Assembly (NCBI RefSeq): GCF_018991925.1 | Contig: NW_024736071.1 | Location: forward strand, 13,137,758 to 13,201,757 | Length of the DNA stretch: 64,000 nucleotides | DNA from: Homarus americanus | Taxonomy: Eukaryota > Arthropoda > Malacostraca > Decapoda > Nephropidae | Direction: 5' to 3' | In this document: piece after piece, positions 9,428 to 53,890 of the stretch | How the letters are laid out: every line of letters begins with the position of its first letter | Position numbering within the stretch: position 1 is the first letter of the stretch | Position numbers and translations under genes: made by a program | The notes under the pieces: model-generated | What the model was told of the DNA's origin: nothing | The model's input: only the letters and a program-made list of their open reading frames with translations | Databases searched by the model: none

Positions 9428-10320
9428 TTATAAATTCGTGTAGGTTGGTGAATCTGGTTTGGATGACTTTTTTTCGTGTGTTAGTTGTACAGATGGTAGT
9501 GTGCGATATGTTGTTTGTGGGATGTTGTTTTTCATGGCTGTTGTTATTTTTGTATACCAGGTTTCTAGGGCATTATTGATCTCGATTTTGTTGTGGAGTA
9601 ATATTGCTCCGTCGGTGTCGAGGGTTGTTTTGAAACTTTCCCAGTTAGCTATATTAAATGAGTATCTTGGTGTCGAGGGAATTTGTATTAGAGAAGTGGC
9701 GGAAGTTGTTATTATGGGTATGTGGTCACTGGTCCTGGTAGGTCCAGGTTTTATGTGTATGTGAAAATGGTGGTGTCTGTTGGTTAGAATTATGTGGGGA
9801 TTCCCCGAGTTTCCCGGTGTTATGAATGTTTGAAAGTCTGGGCCTAGGTGTGTAATGCTGCCTTGCTCGGTTATGTTGTGCAGTATTACTCCAGCAGGGT
9901 TTCTGTTGTGATGTCCAAGGGTTGTGTGTCGATCGATCAAATCGCCGAGGAAGTATGCTGGGCTGTTTCGTCTGATTAGTTTTAGGTCTTCTGTAGGGAA
10001 TATTGGTCTTCTGAATGGTAGGTATGATGTTCCTACTGTTATTGGTTCTTTGGTGGTGTTTGTTTTACCTCCAGGAAGTTCCTTTGGAAGTTGTCAATTA
10101 TTTTGCGTTGAATCGTTCGTTTAATTGCTATTGCTGTCCCGTCATGTAGTTCTTCGTTGATGTTTCTCTGGTAGACGTGATAGTTAAATATTTTTATTTT
10201 CTTTGTCTTTTCGTCCGTGTGCGCTGATGAGAATGATGTTTGGCTTTATTGTGTTGTATATGCTTGAGTTCTGTTTTCCTCGCCAGGGTCCAGGCAAGAA
10301 CGATGTGTTGGCTCATCTTT
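9428..10320 (-). pseudogene. LINE apurinic-type endonuclease, frameshifted
   Basis: Read on minus, the domain starts near 10320 with IKPNIILISAHGRKDKEN, continues (frame change) KIFNYHVYQRNINEELHDGT, then YLPFRRPIFPTEDLKLIRRN after another frame change, and ends SPAYFLGDLIDRHTTLGHHN, NPAGVILHNI and TSDHIPIIT. The GDLxxRH and SDHxPI boxes are the hallmark catalytic motifs of non-LTR retrotransposon endonucleases. At least two frameshifts (near 10190 and 10030) make it dead. The clade is not assigned; the GDL-RH-LG pattern fits Jockey/I-type elements. Confidence 0.75.
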
Positions 10321-10829
10321 AATGATTTGTTTTGTAAAGTTGTGGATCCTGAGAACTTGGTGCAGGTTGTTTGCTGGCTCGTGCATCTCCTGGCGAGTGT
10401 CTTTTTTTCCTTTAGTCCCGTTCTGATTTTCTTAAATTTAGTTACCTCTACCCTTTCAATTTTGCTATATTTGGTGTTTATTAGACCTGCTCTTATCAAC
10501 GTTTCTATGTAGGCTTCTTCTACCCTGGCAACTTCGTAAGTGAATTTGACTGAGCCTTCCCTGAACTCCTGCAGAAGTCTGTCACTAATGACAAGTGGTG
10601 TGTTGCAAGGCATTGTCTAGGACTGATGATGTTTCTGTTTTGTAAATGATATAACATCCAATTTACTCTTCCATATAGATGTTTGTTGGTGATACTTGAG
10701 TTATTTAGGGTAATAAAATATCTAACAGAACTGAAACTGATGCTGAGTTTGTGTTGCAAAATGTATGTATGTGTGTGTACACCTGTGTATAGCGTACAGT
10801 ACAGAGGTGGAAGTACTGTATCATCCCTA

Positions 10830-10891
10830 CCTCACCCTTATCTCTGCTACAATCACTGTGCCTCGCCCTTATCTCTGCTACAATCACTGTA
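10830..10891. repeat. 31-bp tandem duplication
   Basis: CCTCACCCTTATCTCTGCTA... is followed directly by a second copy with two mismatches (10830-10860 and 10861-10891). Confidence 0.85.
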
Positions 10892-11412
10892 AATAATTAC
10901 CCCCATTAAGATTAGCGCCAGCTTGAGTACTGCTGCAGTGGGGTATCATGTCATAAAGTCAGGTCTTTTTTATTAATATTATAATACAGTATCGGGTCTT
11001 CCATAGAAGTGGGAAAATCATAAACACTGGTGCTTATGTACAGTTGTGTATTTACATTTGATTTACAGCTGTAAAAATAAATAGGCTGGCCCCGTGATCT
11101 AGTACTGAAGAGATCCAGTGTGAGTCGTGCTAGAACTGAGGCAGGCTCCTTGTTAGGCGAGCTCGTACTCAAGGGGTTCAGTGGTAGATGTCTACTCTAT
11201 GGGGTCCATCTCAAGACTAAGGGGCCCGGCGTTGCCACGCCTAGAGAGAGTAATTCCTACACTCGCCATTAGAGTGATCCATGAGTCAAGCTTCTCGAAG
11301 GTTCTCCAAGCAGAAAGTTGTCACCTCCGTGGAATGTCAAGCCGACCACCAGCCAGCAGTGTTTACATTACGTATTAAAAATAACCTGCGAGTGCGGTTA
11401 ATCATTCATAAA
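10892..11412. other. Spacer; nothing recognised
   Basis: No domain, RNA or repeat structure beyond short simple stretches was found. Confidence 0.4.
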
Positions 11413-11940
11413 GCGATTATTGCAATTTTTCGTTTTCGCCACACTCCTGCCATTAATCACACGTATGGCAATTGTTGCCATTTTTTGTTTTCGCCCCACT
11501 GCTGCCGTTAACCACATGTAAGGCAATTGTTGCCATTTTTTGTTTTCGCCCCTCTGCTGCCGTTAATCACATGTAAGGCAATTGTTGCCATTTTTCGTTT
11601 GCGCCTCACTGCTGCCATTAATCACATGTAGCGTGATTGCGGCAATTTTTCATTTTCGCCCCACTGCTACCGTTAATCACACTTAAGGCGATCGCTACTA
11701 TTTTTTTGTTTTCGCTTCACTACTGCTGTTAATCACACGAAAGCCGATTATTGCCGTTTTTCGTTTTCATGCCACTGCTGCCGTTAATCACACGTAAGGC
11801 GATTGTTGCCATTTTCCGTTTTCGCCCCACCGCTGCCGTTTACCGAACGTAAGCCGATTCTTCCCGTTTTTGCCCCTCCACTGCCGTTAACCGAACGTAA
11901 ACCGATTTTTCCCGTTTTCGCCTCACTGCTGCCATTAACC
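11413..11940. repeat. Minisatellite, ~55-bp unit, about 10 copies
   Basis: Units run GGCAATTGTTGCCATTTTT, then CGTTTTCGCCCCACTGCTGC, then CGTTAATCACATGTAA. The first three full units are near-identical; the last two are shorter and more diverged (CCGTTAACCGAACGTAA). The GCAATTGTTGC core is partly palindromic. The array ends where the LINE endonuclease fragment begins. Confidence 0.9.
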
Positions 11941-12327
11941 CTTTAAATCATCGCTTACAGAAGTGCTATACTTGATATCAACATATAGTGTGACACCACC
12001 TCCGTGTCGTGACGTGTTAACGCAGTGTATATTATAATTAGGAATGTTATGCAAATGTTCAATATCTTTAGTGAGTTTGGTCCTGCAGAACCCAAGCATA
12101 TCAAATTTGTGGGCAATAAAAGATATACACTGATCTAAAAGGGTATCTAAGTGAAGAGGAATACTGCTGATGTTATGGCTAATTAAGGAGAAGGAAGGAG
12201 GGAGAAGAAGACTAGAACTAAACTCGGGAAAGTCGGGAAAGTAAAAGGTACAATTGGGGTTGGTGTAACCCAGTGAGTTGTGTAGAAAGGCATCAGGGTC
12301 CATGAGGAAGTATTGTGCCGACACCAT
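11935..12327 (-). pseudogene. LINE endonuclease, N-terminal half
   Basis: On minus the frame contains SLGYTNPNCTFYFPDF, then SLISHNISSIPLHLDTLLDQ, FDMLGFCRTKLTKDIEHLHN and NTSRHGGGVTLYVDIKYSTS. This is the start of a non-LTR endonuclease: the NxSSIPxHLD opening, the region where active copies have an ET-K-L motif (here CRTKLT, with the catalytic glutamate replaced by Arg), and the SRHGGGV box. It stops at the minisatellite. It lies downstream (minus sense) of a fragment carrying the C-terminal half, so the order is swapped. Confidence 0.65.
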
Positions 12328-12422
12328 GGGTGAAGGGGGTGTAACACATACGGTCTAGTACATCTGAGGGAACGACATCAACACCGTCAGTGTAGGGATA
12401 TTGGTACTGATTAAAGGAACAG

Positions 12423-12734
12423 TTAAAACTCGAGATCACTTGGGTGTGAAAAAAGATCAGCGAAAGTTATAATAGTGGTGGGTAACGTGCTCACAAGTGC
12501 TACAACCAACAGAATTAAAATGACTGGTATTGTTGAGGGTGATTCCCAGTTTGAGTGGTCCAGTGGTTTGGGTGTTCGCTCCCCTCTGTAGTGAGTCGGA
12601 TCTTTAACATGTTGGAATAAAAAATTGTCTGAGTTTCTGCAAAAAGAGTAGCGGGTTATTAAGGTCATTTGGCGTGGTTTCATTTCTCCACTAACTGACT
12701 CGTATAGGCCTCTGACGGGGGAGGGATACACCAC
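12423..12734 (-). pseudogene. LINE endonuclease, C-terminal region
   Basis: The minus frame reads NSDNFLFQHVKDPTHYRGER and TPKPLDH, which matches the region of LINE endonucleases after the GDFN box, where the usual pattern is DNFLFQHVxxPTRxRGxxxxxLLDLVxTN. The frame then drifts into unrelated sequence. It lies next to the N-terminal half at 11935-12327 but upstream of it on the same strand, so the two are either separate insertions or a rearranged copy. Confidence 0.6.
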
Positions 12735-14830
12735 AGCATTTTAAGACTAATAATATTACAGTCAGACCTCTCCTGAAACAGATAAGCTCTATAAGAAGTG
12801 TGCCCATATACCCATGATATACCGTACTGTGTATGTTTACTCCTGTGTACTGTACATGTTGGCCCTTCTCTCTTGCCTCACGTACACCAACCTTAGCCGA
12901 TGCAGGTTTTGAAGGTTCCAAGTGTTCCCTGAAGAAGGCAGTGATGGGTAGGGAAACACCGGGTAACACTGAAGTCCATTTATTAACGGATAGGAGAAAT
13001 GCAAGTGGTGACGTGCGTGTGCCATGCACAGCCCACAGAGTCAGTGCAGTGTTGCCACGTGATTACATATACAGTATAATGCTACTCGGCACAGTAGCTT
13101 AGATACATAACCTACAGGTTTTGCGGACTTTTTTGGGGGGGTGATGCACTTGATCCTGGTGCCTTAAGGAAACAACGAAGAAATTATATCTCAAAAGAGG
13201 AAGTCGTATGATTTTTTCCCCTTCATCACCCAGAGTTAAGCACTACTCAAGACCCTTTCAAGTTAATGGTGGAATGAATAGTGTTCTTCATACTCTTAAG
13301 CTCTTGAGCAAGACTTCCTGGAATCAGGTCTCGGGCATATTACCCATATGTTCAGGGTAGGGTTGGAAACTGCTTGGAGAGCATTCCCAGAGTCGAGGCG
13401 CCTCGCCCCTGATCGAAAAACGTTAGGAGATGCGACAAGCTTGCCACTCATCCTGACCCATGAAATCTACTTTCCCTCTGACATATTTTTCTCAGCTTTG
13501 CTGCTTATTAATTTACTTTCAGTATATACAAAGAATATTCAAGTTAATGAAATAGTTATGATAAAAAATATATAACATCAACTTAACCCCGTGTACTTTA
13601 GTGTTATCCATTATTTCCGGTTATCTGACTTTTTCTTTGACTTTTTTCCGGTTTCCTGGGATTTTTCTGTCGTTACTCACAAGTTATAATCTTGCCGCGG
13701 ATATAATCTGCTGGATGATAAGCCTTTGCTTATGTGAGGAAATTTCTCGAGCCTGTGCTGTGCTCTATGGTGTATTTAACAGAAGGAAAATTATACAATC
13801 ATATAGAAAGGTATTATTTATTAATTCAGTTTGGTCTTTTCTTGTTTGATGAACAATGTTTTTTTAATGAAAACACATTAATATGGCGTAGTTTTATATT
13901 CGATTTCCGAAAATTACTGACAATGGTAAAAAGATTTAGGGCTTTGAATAGAGGTAAGGCCATAAGAGGCTAGCCGCTTTGGTGTTTTCGGTGTTCAGTA
14001 TGTTGTGGTGTTTTCGAAAGCTATTCGTAACCTTTTCCTCGGTTAGAAACATTAGGTGAAGTTTTCAATTATTTGTTTGGTGTTTCTCCGAAAAATAGAT
14101 ATTTTCGAAATTAAAATGTAAAACTATGTCAGTCTAATAGCAATATTGTACAGATAATTTTGACACAGATTGCCCTACTTAATGTTTGTACATTATATAC
14201 GAGACTTAATAAAAACGAGCTTGTATATGTGCAACTCTCGAAGTCGTAAAACTGGGTAGTGTATAAACATGTACGGTATCTAAAATAACTCTTTTGCTAA
14301 CAAAATCGTAATAAAGGTACAATAACTACTGCTTGTAAGAATAATAAAGGTAAAACTTATGAGTTAGTTCTTATACAGTATTTTGGCAAATACAAAAATA
14401 GTTTTTACATTAAACTAAATACACACACGTTACCATCTAACAAAAAGCTGCCTCATATATCTGGTACAGACAGTCACGTGATGTGAGCTATCAAGGAATC
14501 TAATTAGCATAAAAAGTAATGTAATATTTCATTCTTGGCGCAGTATGATCACTGTTGCATTATAGTCTGGCCTGGAAATGTACAATCTGTCGCGTACAAT
14601 GATAAATATGATACAATTTTGTTTTGGTGAGCTCAAAATATATTAAGCAATATGTAAATTGATATTATTGCAAAAGATATATGTGTAACTATAAATAACA
14701 TATCGTCAACATATGTACAGTATTTTGAAACGTACAAAGTTGTCGTTCTGTAGGTTGGCGATTTTTGACAATTTTCGTCTGGTAAATCTCCAGATTTATT
14801 TACCGAGAGAGAAATCTATATTGATATTGA
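12735..14830. other. Flank downstream of the HPGD-like gene; no gene seen
   Basis: AT-rich sequence without recognisable domains. Open frames of 60-110 codons at 12691-13029, 13348-13575 and 13601-13973 show no family motif, and I treat them as chance. No repeats above background were noticed. Confidence 0.45.
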
Positions 14831-14835
14831 AACGG

Positions 14836-14841
14836 TTTATT
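14836..14841 (-). terminator. Candidate polyadenylation signal of the HPGD-like gene
   Basis: TTTATT on the plus strand gives AATAAA on minus, 305 bp past the stop codon at 15146-15148. A second AATAAA lies at 14795-14800. Either would give a 3' UTR of roughly 0.3-0.4 kb. Confidence 0.4.
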
Positions 14842-15145
14842 TAGCCAGAAAAGTAAAAACACAGTGGACAATAATAACAATATTAACCTGGCTGAGCCAA
14901 TTGAGAGACCGTACACCTGACAAACACACCAGGACAGCACCATCAGATCCTTGTGAACAGCTCCGCCGGACTACCATAGGCTCCACCTTGTGACTAGGTT
15001 GAGTTGCACCATAGCTGCAGATCCACAACTTCAACACAGAATAAAATCAAGTCGGCTTAATTAGTTGGTCCACAAGACCAACATCCAGTCAGACCAGGCA
15101 ATCTATGATTCAGCTATTGGATATAAGGATGGAGTGGGCTGAGAC

Positions 15146-48166
<33,021 letters not shown>

Positions 48167-48298
48167 ACCGCCCCCAGTCTCCCTGTTGACAGTAATAAAT
48201 GGTGTTACATGGTACAGCAATTTGTACGATGTGTTACATAGTAGTAATGGGTGTTACTGGTAAACGGCATTACAAGGTAGTTAAATATATCACGCGCG

Positions 48299-48503
48299 TT
48301 ACGTAGTTTTTCATAGTGTAGTAACAAACTATGTATTATGCATGTTGCTTATTGTTACTTAGTATAGTAACAAACTATGTATTATGCATGTTGCTTAGTG
48401 TTACATAGTGTAGTAACAAACTGTGTATACGTATGTTGCTTAGTGTTACAGAGTGTAGTAACAAACTATGTACTACGCATGTTGCTTAGCGTTACTTAGT
48501 GTT
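48299..48503. repeat. 46-bp tandem repeat, four copies
   Basis: Units of GTTACATAGTGTAGTAACAA, then ACTATGTATTATGCATGTTG, then CTTAGT. GTTAC and GTAAC make each unit internally palindromic (GTTACatagtgtaGTAAC). It starts 117 bp upstream (gene sense) of the first coding exon. Confidence 0.9.
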
Positions 48504-48570
48504 GTGAAAGTGGGTCTCATAGGCATGACTGCCCGTTAAGGCATAGCCGGTTTTATGCGAAACTTGTCAT

Positions 48571-49046
48571 GCAAAATATTTACCTTTTTACTAAACTACG
48601 CCAGCGCGCAGCGCGGTCATGCGCGGAACAAAAAAAATCTGTTCTGCGCATGTAAACAAACCCGCTTTAGTCTTGTGAAATAATTACCCAGATTGTAGAA
48701 TATCTTCCAACTCTTTGCTCTAATATTACAAGTGGTGGTAGGTGATTTTAATTATTGCACAGATCTCCCATAAGGTCTATCCTAGACTTAGGCTTGCCAA
48801 TTAGCAGAAGCCGCCTCTGAAAGCTGACCAAGAAAAGCCACACTATACCTACAGTATGTAGAAACCACACATAAGGGGCATATTATCCCTATATTAATGA
48901 GCAACTCGCAGGATATTCTCAGGTCAAGATATTAAAGAACAGCTTTATTATAACCATTAAAGCACACCTGGGTTAATATTTTGTGTTGTGACTTATTGAG
49001 CAAACTGTGGCACCTGTTACCTATTTCTTAACGGTGGATATTTTGC
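48571..49046 (+). mobile_element. MITE-like ~0.5-kb element, copy 2
   Basis: 476 bp with inverted ends GCAAAATATTTACC (48571-48584) and GGTGGATATTTTGC (49033-49046), collinear with 28001-28537 through most of its length. No coding potential. Best read as a non-autonomous DNA transposon; an alternative is an old segmental duplication. Confidence 0.6.
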
Positions 49047-51912
49047 GCAACACAAGTACTGCACTCGACCGCATTCACTTAGGTGGTCTACTTATTTTCT
49101 GCTGGGTGTACTGGGGGAGTCCAGGAATCGAATTACCGACCCCATACAGCTTTAACAAACTGTATAATAATGCGTGATGTCACCTCCTGGTAAACAACGC
49201 TTCTTCGTATGACTAGTCGCCTTCCTGTCTAGTCTGGTATGCACAGTGTGTTCCTTCAGTATTTTCCGGTTTTAAGTGTCTGTCTTCTTTCCTGTCGTGA
49301 GTGTATGTGTCATGTTGGGGTCATATAATTCGGCAATAACGTGTTTTCTTTCTCTTCAAACACTATATCGTGGTCGGGGGGAGGGGGGTGGTATTTATAT
49401 GCTTCGTTGTTGTTTAACAGGTCTTATTACCCAGACTTGTATAAAATTACCGGAAGTCGGCAGACAATTGTCGATTTGTGATTATGGTTGTTATTGTTGT
49501 TATTTTCGCTGTTCTTATTGTTGTTGATGTTGTGTTTGCCGTTGTTATTGTTGTTGTTGTTAGCCTTCAGCCTAGTCGTGTTAGGTAACCACATTCGGCA
49601 TTCCTGATTAATTATTGCTCAGTGGATCATAATTGCCACCAGATGTATTGTAACCACTTATTTGACAGGTTATAACTACCTGTTACTATGTTGTCACTAG
49701 AGAGGCCGTAACTTTCTCTGGACAGAAGAGCTGTCTTCTAATACAACACATCGATCCTTTAGTTCAACAGATTGGTTTTGTCGCAAGATAAAGTGATCCA
49801 GTCGCTGTATTTGTTGTAAATATTTCTCTGCATCTATCTATTATTAAACAGGCTGTATATATGAATAAGGATTGTATAGACTTCTCATTTAACCCAAGGT
49901 TATTTAACCCCGCCTATCTTTTCCACTTCATGGGGTGCGGGAGCCGAATGAATGCAGCATGCACTCGCTTCCTGTATAACCAACTGTGAGCGGATAACTA
50001 ACTAAACAATTGGGGAACTGGAGACGGCGAGTGCAGTACTGGCCAAACTGCATTCTTATTTACAGAAGCCTCAGTACTCATTTTCCTGTATCCTCACTGC
50101 TCCAGGTCTAGGGAACCCACTTTCACCATCCCAAGATGACCTTCAGAGATGCGGCCACTACCTGGGGGCGCTGCTCCAGTGTTTCTTGTTTGAACACTAT
50201 ACTGTACAGTTGTACGGCGCTCCCACCCATCATTGGTAGCCAATCAAGGATATGATAGGGATTATTTAAGGACATGTGACTTATCTGCGAGGACTATAGC
50301 TACAGTATTACTGAACAGTTCATCTAACAATGTAAAGCCAGTACAGTACGAAGTTCGAGTATCGCTAGACAAGTTATAACACTGAACAGAATAACTATTA
50401 CTATACAAATGCCAATTATATCGTTTTTTTTTATCATTATGAACAGGACTATAATCTGTTGTCGAATATTTTCATTATTTAATATCCAATGGTGCACTGA
50501 GAATCAACGTGTGGATTTTACTGTTATATAATTAAATGTATCAACGTTGTGTCATGGTGGCAGGGACGCACTTTTAGATTATCTGTCATCTGGCACCACA
50601 CATCCTTGAGACCATTCATGAAGTGGACCTCTGAAGGGCTCCACATCAGCCTTTTGCATTAATATAGATAGATTTTTGTACATACAGTATAGGCCGTTTT
50701 ACTATGATGCAGGGTGGTCGCACAGGCGCTGATCTGATTCTTAGCACTCAACAGAAAGCGAGTTGCTGATCCATCAGCACTGTTGTACAAAGTGTACCCC
50801 AATCCTTTTTACTACTGTATTGTATATTGTACATCCACAACATGTAGTAACTTGTGTGTGCATGTTAATTTGTCCAGTGTCATCTGAACGCGAGTCTTTC
50901 GTGTAAGTTTATGACTGCAGCTTTGTTTATGTCAGACAAGAAGAGAGATATTTCCCGTTTCGCCACTACCCACTAACCTTTTACGGTTATTTATGTACAG
51001 AAGTGTAAAGCCTGAGGCAACAGGAGTGGCGCGGGACCTGACCTTGTGTACTGTACCTTGGCACAAGCAAGAGAGAAAAGAAAAGTTTGAGAGGGACCCA
51101 AAAAGAAAGAAAGAAAAAAGAGAGAGAGAGAGAGAGAGAGTGATGACATGTGTATGCTATCGGGAGCCGAGAGTCAGTCAGCTAATACAGTTATAATAAA
51201 ATAATGGTTGACCCTGTGTAACGAGGATAGCGGGCCCAAGGGCCACCTGGGCGTGAATTTGTTTACACTTTTTTAAAATACAACCAATCATGACATGCTG
51301 ACCACCATTGTCAAAAAAAACTCACGAAACATTTACAACTTAAGTGACTCACATGTTTATATATAGAAAGTGTGTGTAGGCGATGAATGTTCCATCTAAT
51401 TCATATCCTCTCATCTCCACCATCTCCGTACTCTACATACTGTATACTGGCAGCCACACCCAATAAACATGACATGACTTACCGCCTAACATAATGTTTG
51501 TTTATGTGTCATCCTACTCATTGCTGCTTGCGGTAACAGTACTGTTATTAAATAAGAGTGTAGCGACAACAGGGGCGAGTGAGCGAGACCTCACCCTTGT
51601 TATTATTGGCGCTGCTGGAGCCCAGACAATAATAGGTGTCTGGCCACTGTTGTTATCGCGTTATGCCAGAGTGCAGTATAAGTTACACACCGATTTTGTT
51701 ATTCATTAGCCATAAGAGAGATCCTGTGACCAATTTACTCTTCATGCTAGAGTATGAATAACTGTATTATTATGCATTGACTGGGAGGTAGAACTCACCT
51801 GCACCGTTATTATTCATCATGCCAGAGCGTGAATAAGTGCAAAAGTTGTCAGTTATAAAGCTCAGGAAACACTGTTGCCGGTATTAAGAATCAAAGTTGA
51901 GAGATTACTCAC

Positions 51913-52135
51913 CAACGTCAAGCCACATAGTAAACAACAACAACTTGCCTTTGGTTGTGGGGCGGCTCCTCCTTGCCACAAGACCCGAGACAGCTACCCA
52001 TCTGAGATAAAACGCCAGCATGAGGAACCATAGGAGGGAGAGGGAGGGGGTGTGTATAAAACCTTGCTTCTCATCAGTGTACATGACACTAGAGGAGGAC
52101 ACAGCGGTCAATACAGCAGACGGCCAGTGAGGTTA
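51913..52135 (-). other. Candidate 5' non-coding exon of the HPGD-like gene
   Basis: Expected because the first coding exon is preceded by a splice acceptor. The minus strand here ends TTGACGTTG/GTGAGTAATC, a near-consensus donor at 51911-51912, after a compositionally balanced stretch that stands out from the AT-rich surroundings. Its own frame (68 codons, MTAVSSSSVMYTDEKQ...) would not join in frame with the SDR start, so it would be 5' UTR with an upstream ORF. The upstream limit is unknown. No RNA evidence is available. Confidence 0.35.
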
Positions 52136-53041
52136 CGAAGGTCAGTGTGTAAGGTGCGGGTTATATGCTGAATCATTTTCACTGGAATTTAATATGTTGA
52201 AGTTTCCACGAAGGGTTTGGGCTGTGCTCGACCACTGCTGTTAATGGTTAGCTAAGTATGTTTTTTATCCGTTATTAAGTCAGTAACAAAGTGATATATG
52301 AAACTGACGCCATTTAATCGAAATTAGTTAATTTAGTCTTGTGAAGGTCAAATTAAGTGGATCTGGCAGGTTAGAGCACTTTCTCGCAGGTAAATAAACA
52401 GTGTCAGTGAGGTTAGTTCAAAGCGGTGTATAGAGCTGCTGGCTCACTTAAAAATTACCACATAACCCAAATCTGAAAGAGAAGGAGCCTTTTAATTTCT
52501 TGGTAGGGATGTGAGAGTTGGCGGCACCTGAGACGGAGAAATGAAGGTTCACTTAGGGAAAGACAATATGAACTGAGTTAAATATGTATTCAATAAATTT
52601 TTGACTGTATTGAAAGTTCTGTTCAGTGACTTAGAATATATATTAATGGTATTTGAGCTGCTATTTCTTGAGCTATCACCTGTAAGCAGATATTGCGCAA
52701 AATAACAAACAAATTTATAAACAGAAAATAACTTTTAATTGAGTACTTATTAAAAACAAACTGAATATTTTTGGGTTAGAGTAGCGTTAGGGTAGTTAAT
52801 ATTTAAGTGAAATTTAACTGGGGTTGAGATTCTTCAGGTGATTTTTTTGTCATAAGGAACGAATATTCGAGACCGAGAGATGAAGTACATATCTATCGTA
52901 AGAATATATTCAATACATCTTCTTCATTTTCAATATTCATGTTATCTCCCCCAGGTTGTGGAGCGCGCCAAGGATGGCTCATCACACCTGGTTGTTTACT
53001 TTGCCAGGTAAACATGAGGAAAAATAAGTACAGGTAAGAGC
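52136..53041. other. AT-rich flank; partial MITE only
   Basis: No gene was seen. A MITE right half lies at 52783-52853. Confidence 0.45.
52783..52853. mobile_element. GGATCACC-family MITE, right-half copy
   Basis: GCGTTAGGGTAGTTAATATT, then AAGTGAAATTTAACTGGGG, then GATTCTTCAGGTGAT, matching the family right arm in order. The last bases (CC) are lost into a T-run. Confidence 0.6.
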
Positions 53042-53310
53042 GGATCACCTGAAGATTAGCCCTTAATTTACTTCACCTTATGATTAATTACCTAACGCTA
53101 ACGTAACCTAACCTAACAACATAATCTAACCTAACGTGACACCCTAACCTAACCTAACCTAACCTAATCTAACCTAACTAACCTAACAACATAATCTAAC
53201 CAAATCTAATCTAATGTGAGATAACATAACCTAACATAATCTAATATAACCTATAAGATAACCTAACCTCCTCTAGTTAGTGTTAAGGTGTTTAATCATC
53301 AGGTCACTGA
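53042..53310. mobile_element. GGATCACC-family MITE expanded with CCTAA repeats
   Basis: The left terminus GGATCACCTGAAGATTAG is intact (53042-53059). The right arm TTAGTGTTAAGGTGTTTAAT, then CATCAGGT, is present, but the outermost bases are changed. Between them about 190 bp consists of degenerate CCTAA / CTAACCTAAC repeats, the arthropod telomere-type pentamer. The CCTAA tract is internal to the element, not a telomere relic on its own. Confidence 0.65.
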
Positions 53311-53890
53311 GGACACATACGTCACACTGGGCCTTTTGTCTGACCCTTTTTGTTATATTTTTCTACGCATAAAAAAAATTGTGAAAAATATTGACCAGTT
53401 CCTGTTTGTGAAATATATTTACATACGGTGATCTCCTCCAAGGTTCTCTTAACAAACACGGTATTAAAACTATATTTTATCCCTGTAATATTTTTTTTAT
53501 GTAACCACAAAAAGAAACTCACACTACAGTATTAAGATTCAGATAAATAACTCAATGTAGTGTAGTAATTATAAACAATTTGGTTCGTAAAGAAAATGTT
53601 TATTTTTATAACATCTCGGTAATAATGATTAACTTTTTTGTGGGGGCATTTTAACACATTAATATTTATCAACCTACAAAAAAACTAACGAGACCATCCT
53701 TACTGAGTGTTTACATACTCGGTGATCTGTTTATTAACTTAAAAAACGAACTCGCTCAAAGACCTTAGTTAATGGGGCGCGTTATAACATCGATATTTTC
53801 TAAGTATCGTAATTATAATCACTACTTTGGAAGGCATTTTAAGCGACAATAAAGCTCTATGTATAATTATTATTTTTTGCCACAGGATGA
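53311..53890. other. AT-rich spacer; nothing recognised
   Basis: No repeat, RNA or coding signal could be supported. Confidence 0.4.

Larger units (their letters stand above)
7305..10613 (-). mobile_element. Endonuclease-bearing LINE, split by a hAT element
   Basis: On the minus strand, LINE coding runs from about 10320 to 9314, is interrupted by the hAT insertion (9313-7470), and resumes at 7469 with RTHNQALAIWEKLQELEDPI, ending near 7305. The pieces before and after the hAT look like one continuous linker between endonuclease and RT (KNELLERCKIKHNEKWNQLI, then RTHNQALAIW). No RT motifs follow, so the element is 3'-truncated. A further minus-strand frame at 10194-10613 (starting MPCNTPLVISDRLLQEF) is upstream and could be part of the 5' region, but I do not recognise a domain in it. 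Confidence 0.65.
48183..51912 (-). other. 5' intron or upstream region of the HPGD-like gene
   Basis: If the candidate 5' exon at 51913 is right, this is the first intron. Contents: a 46-bp tandem array (48299-48503), the second MITE-like 0.5-kb copy (48571-49046), and AT-rich sequence with TTG/TTATTG runs near 49490-49560. No coding region was recognised. Confidence 0.5.

Noticed and set aside
14837..15037. 66-codon minus frame after the HPGD-like stop
   Set aside because: Lies in the expected 3' UTR and shows no domain.
49105..49150. Minus-strand B-box-like GTAATTCGATTCCTGG
   Set aside because: No matching A-box or tRNA fold around it.
52055..52078. Plus-strand TATAAAA followed by TCAGT initiator-like motif
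   Set aside because: Spacing of about 21 bases is too short for a TATA-initiator pair, and no plus-strand gene follows.
53099..53275. True telomere or chromosome-fusion relic (CCTAA)n
   Set aside because: The array is degenerate and bounded by MITE arms, so an internal element expansion explains it better.
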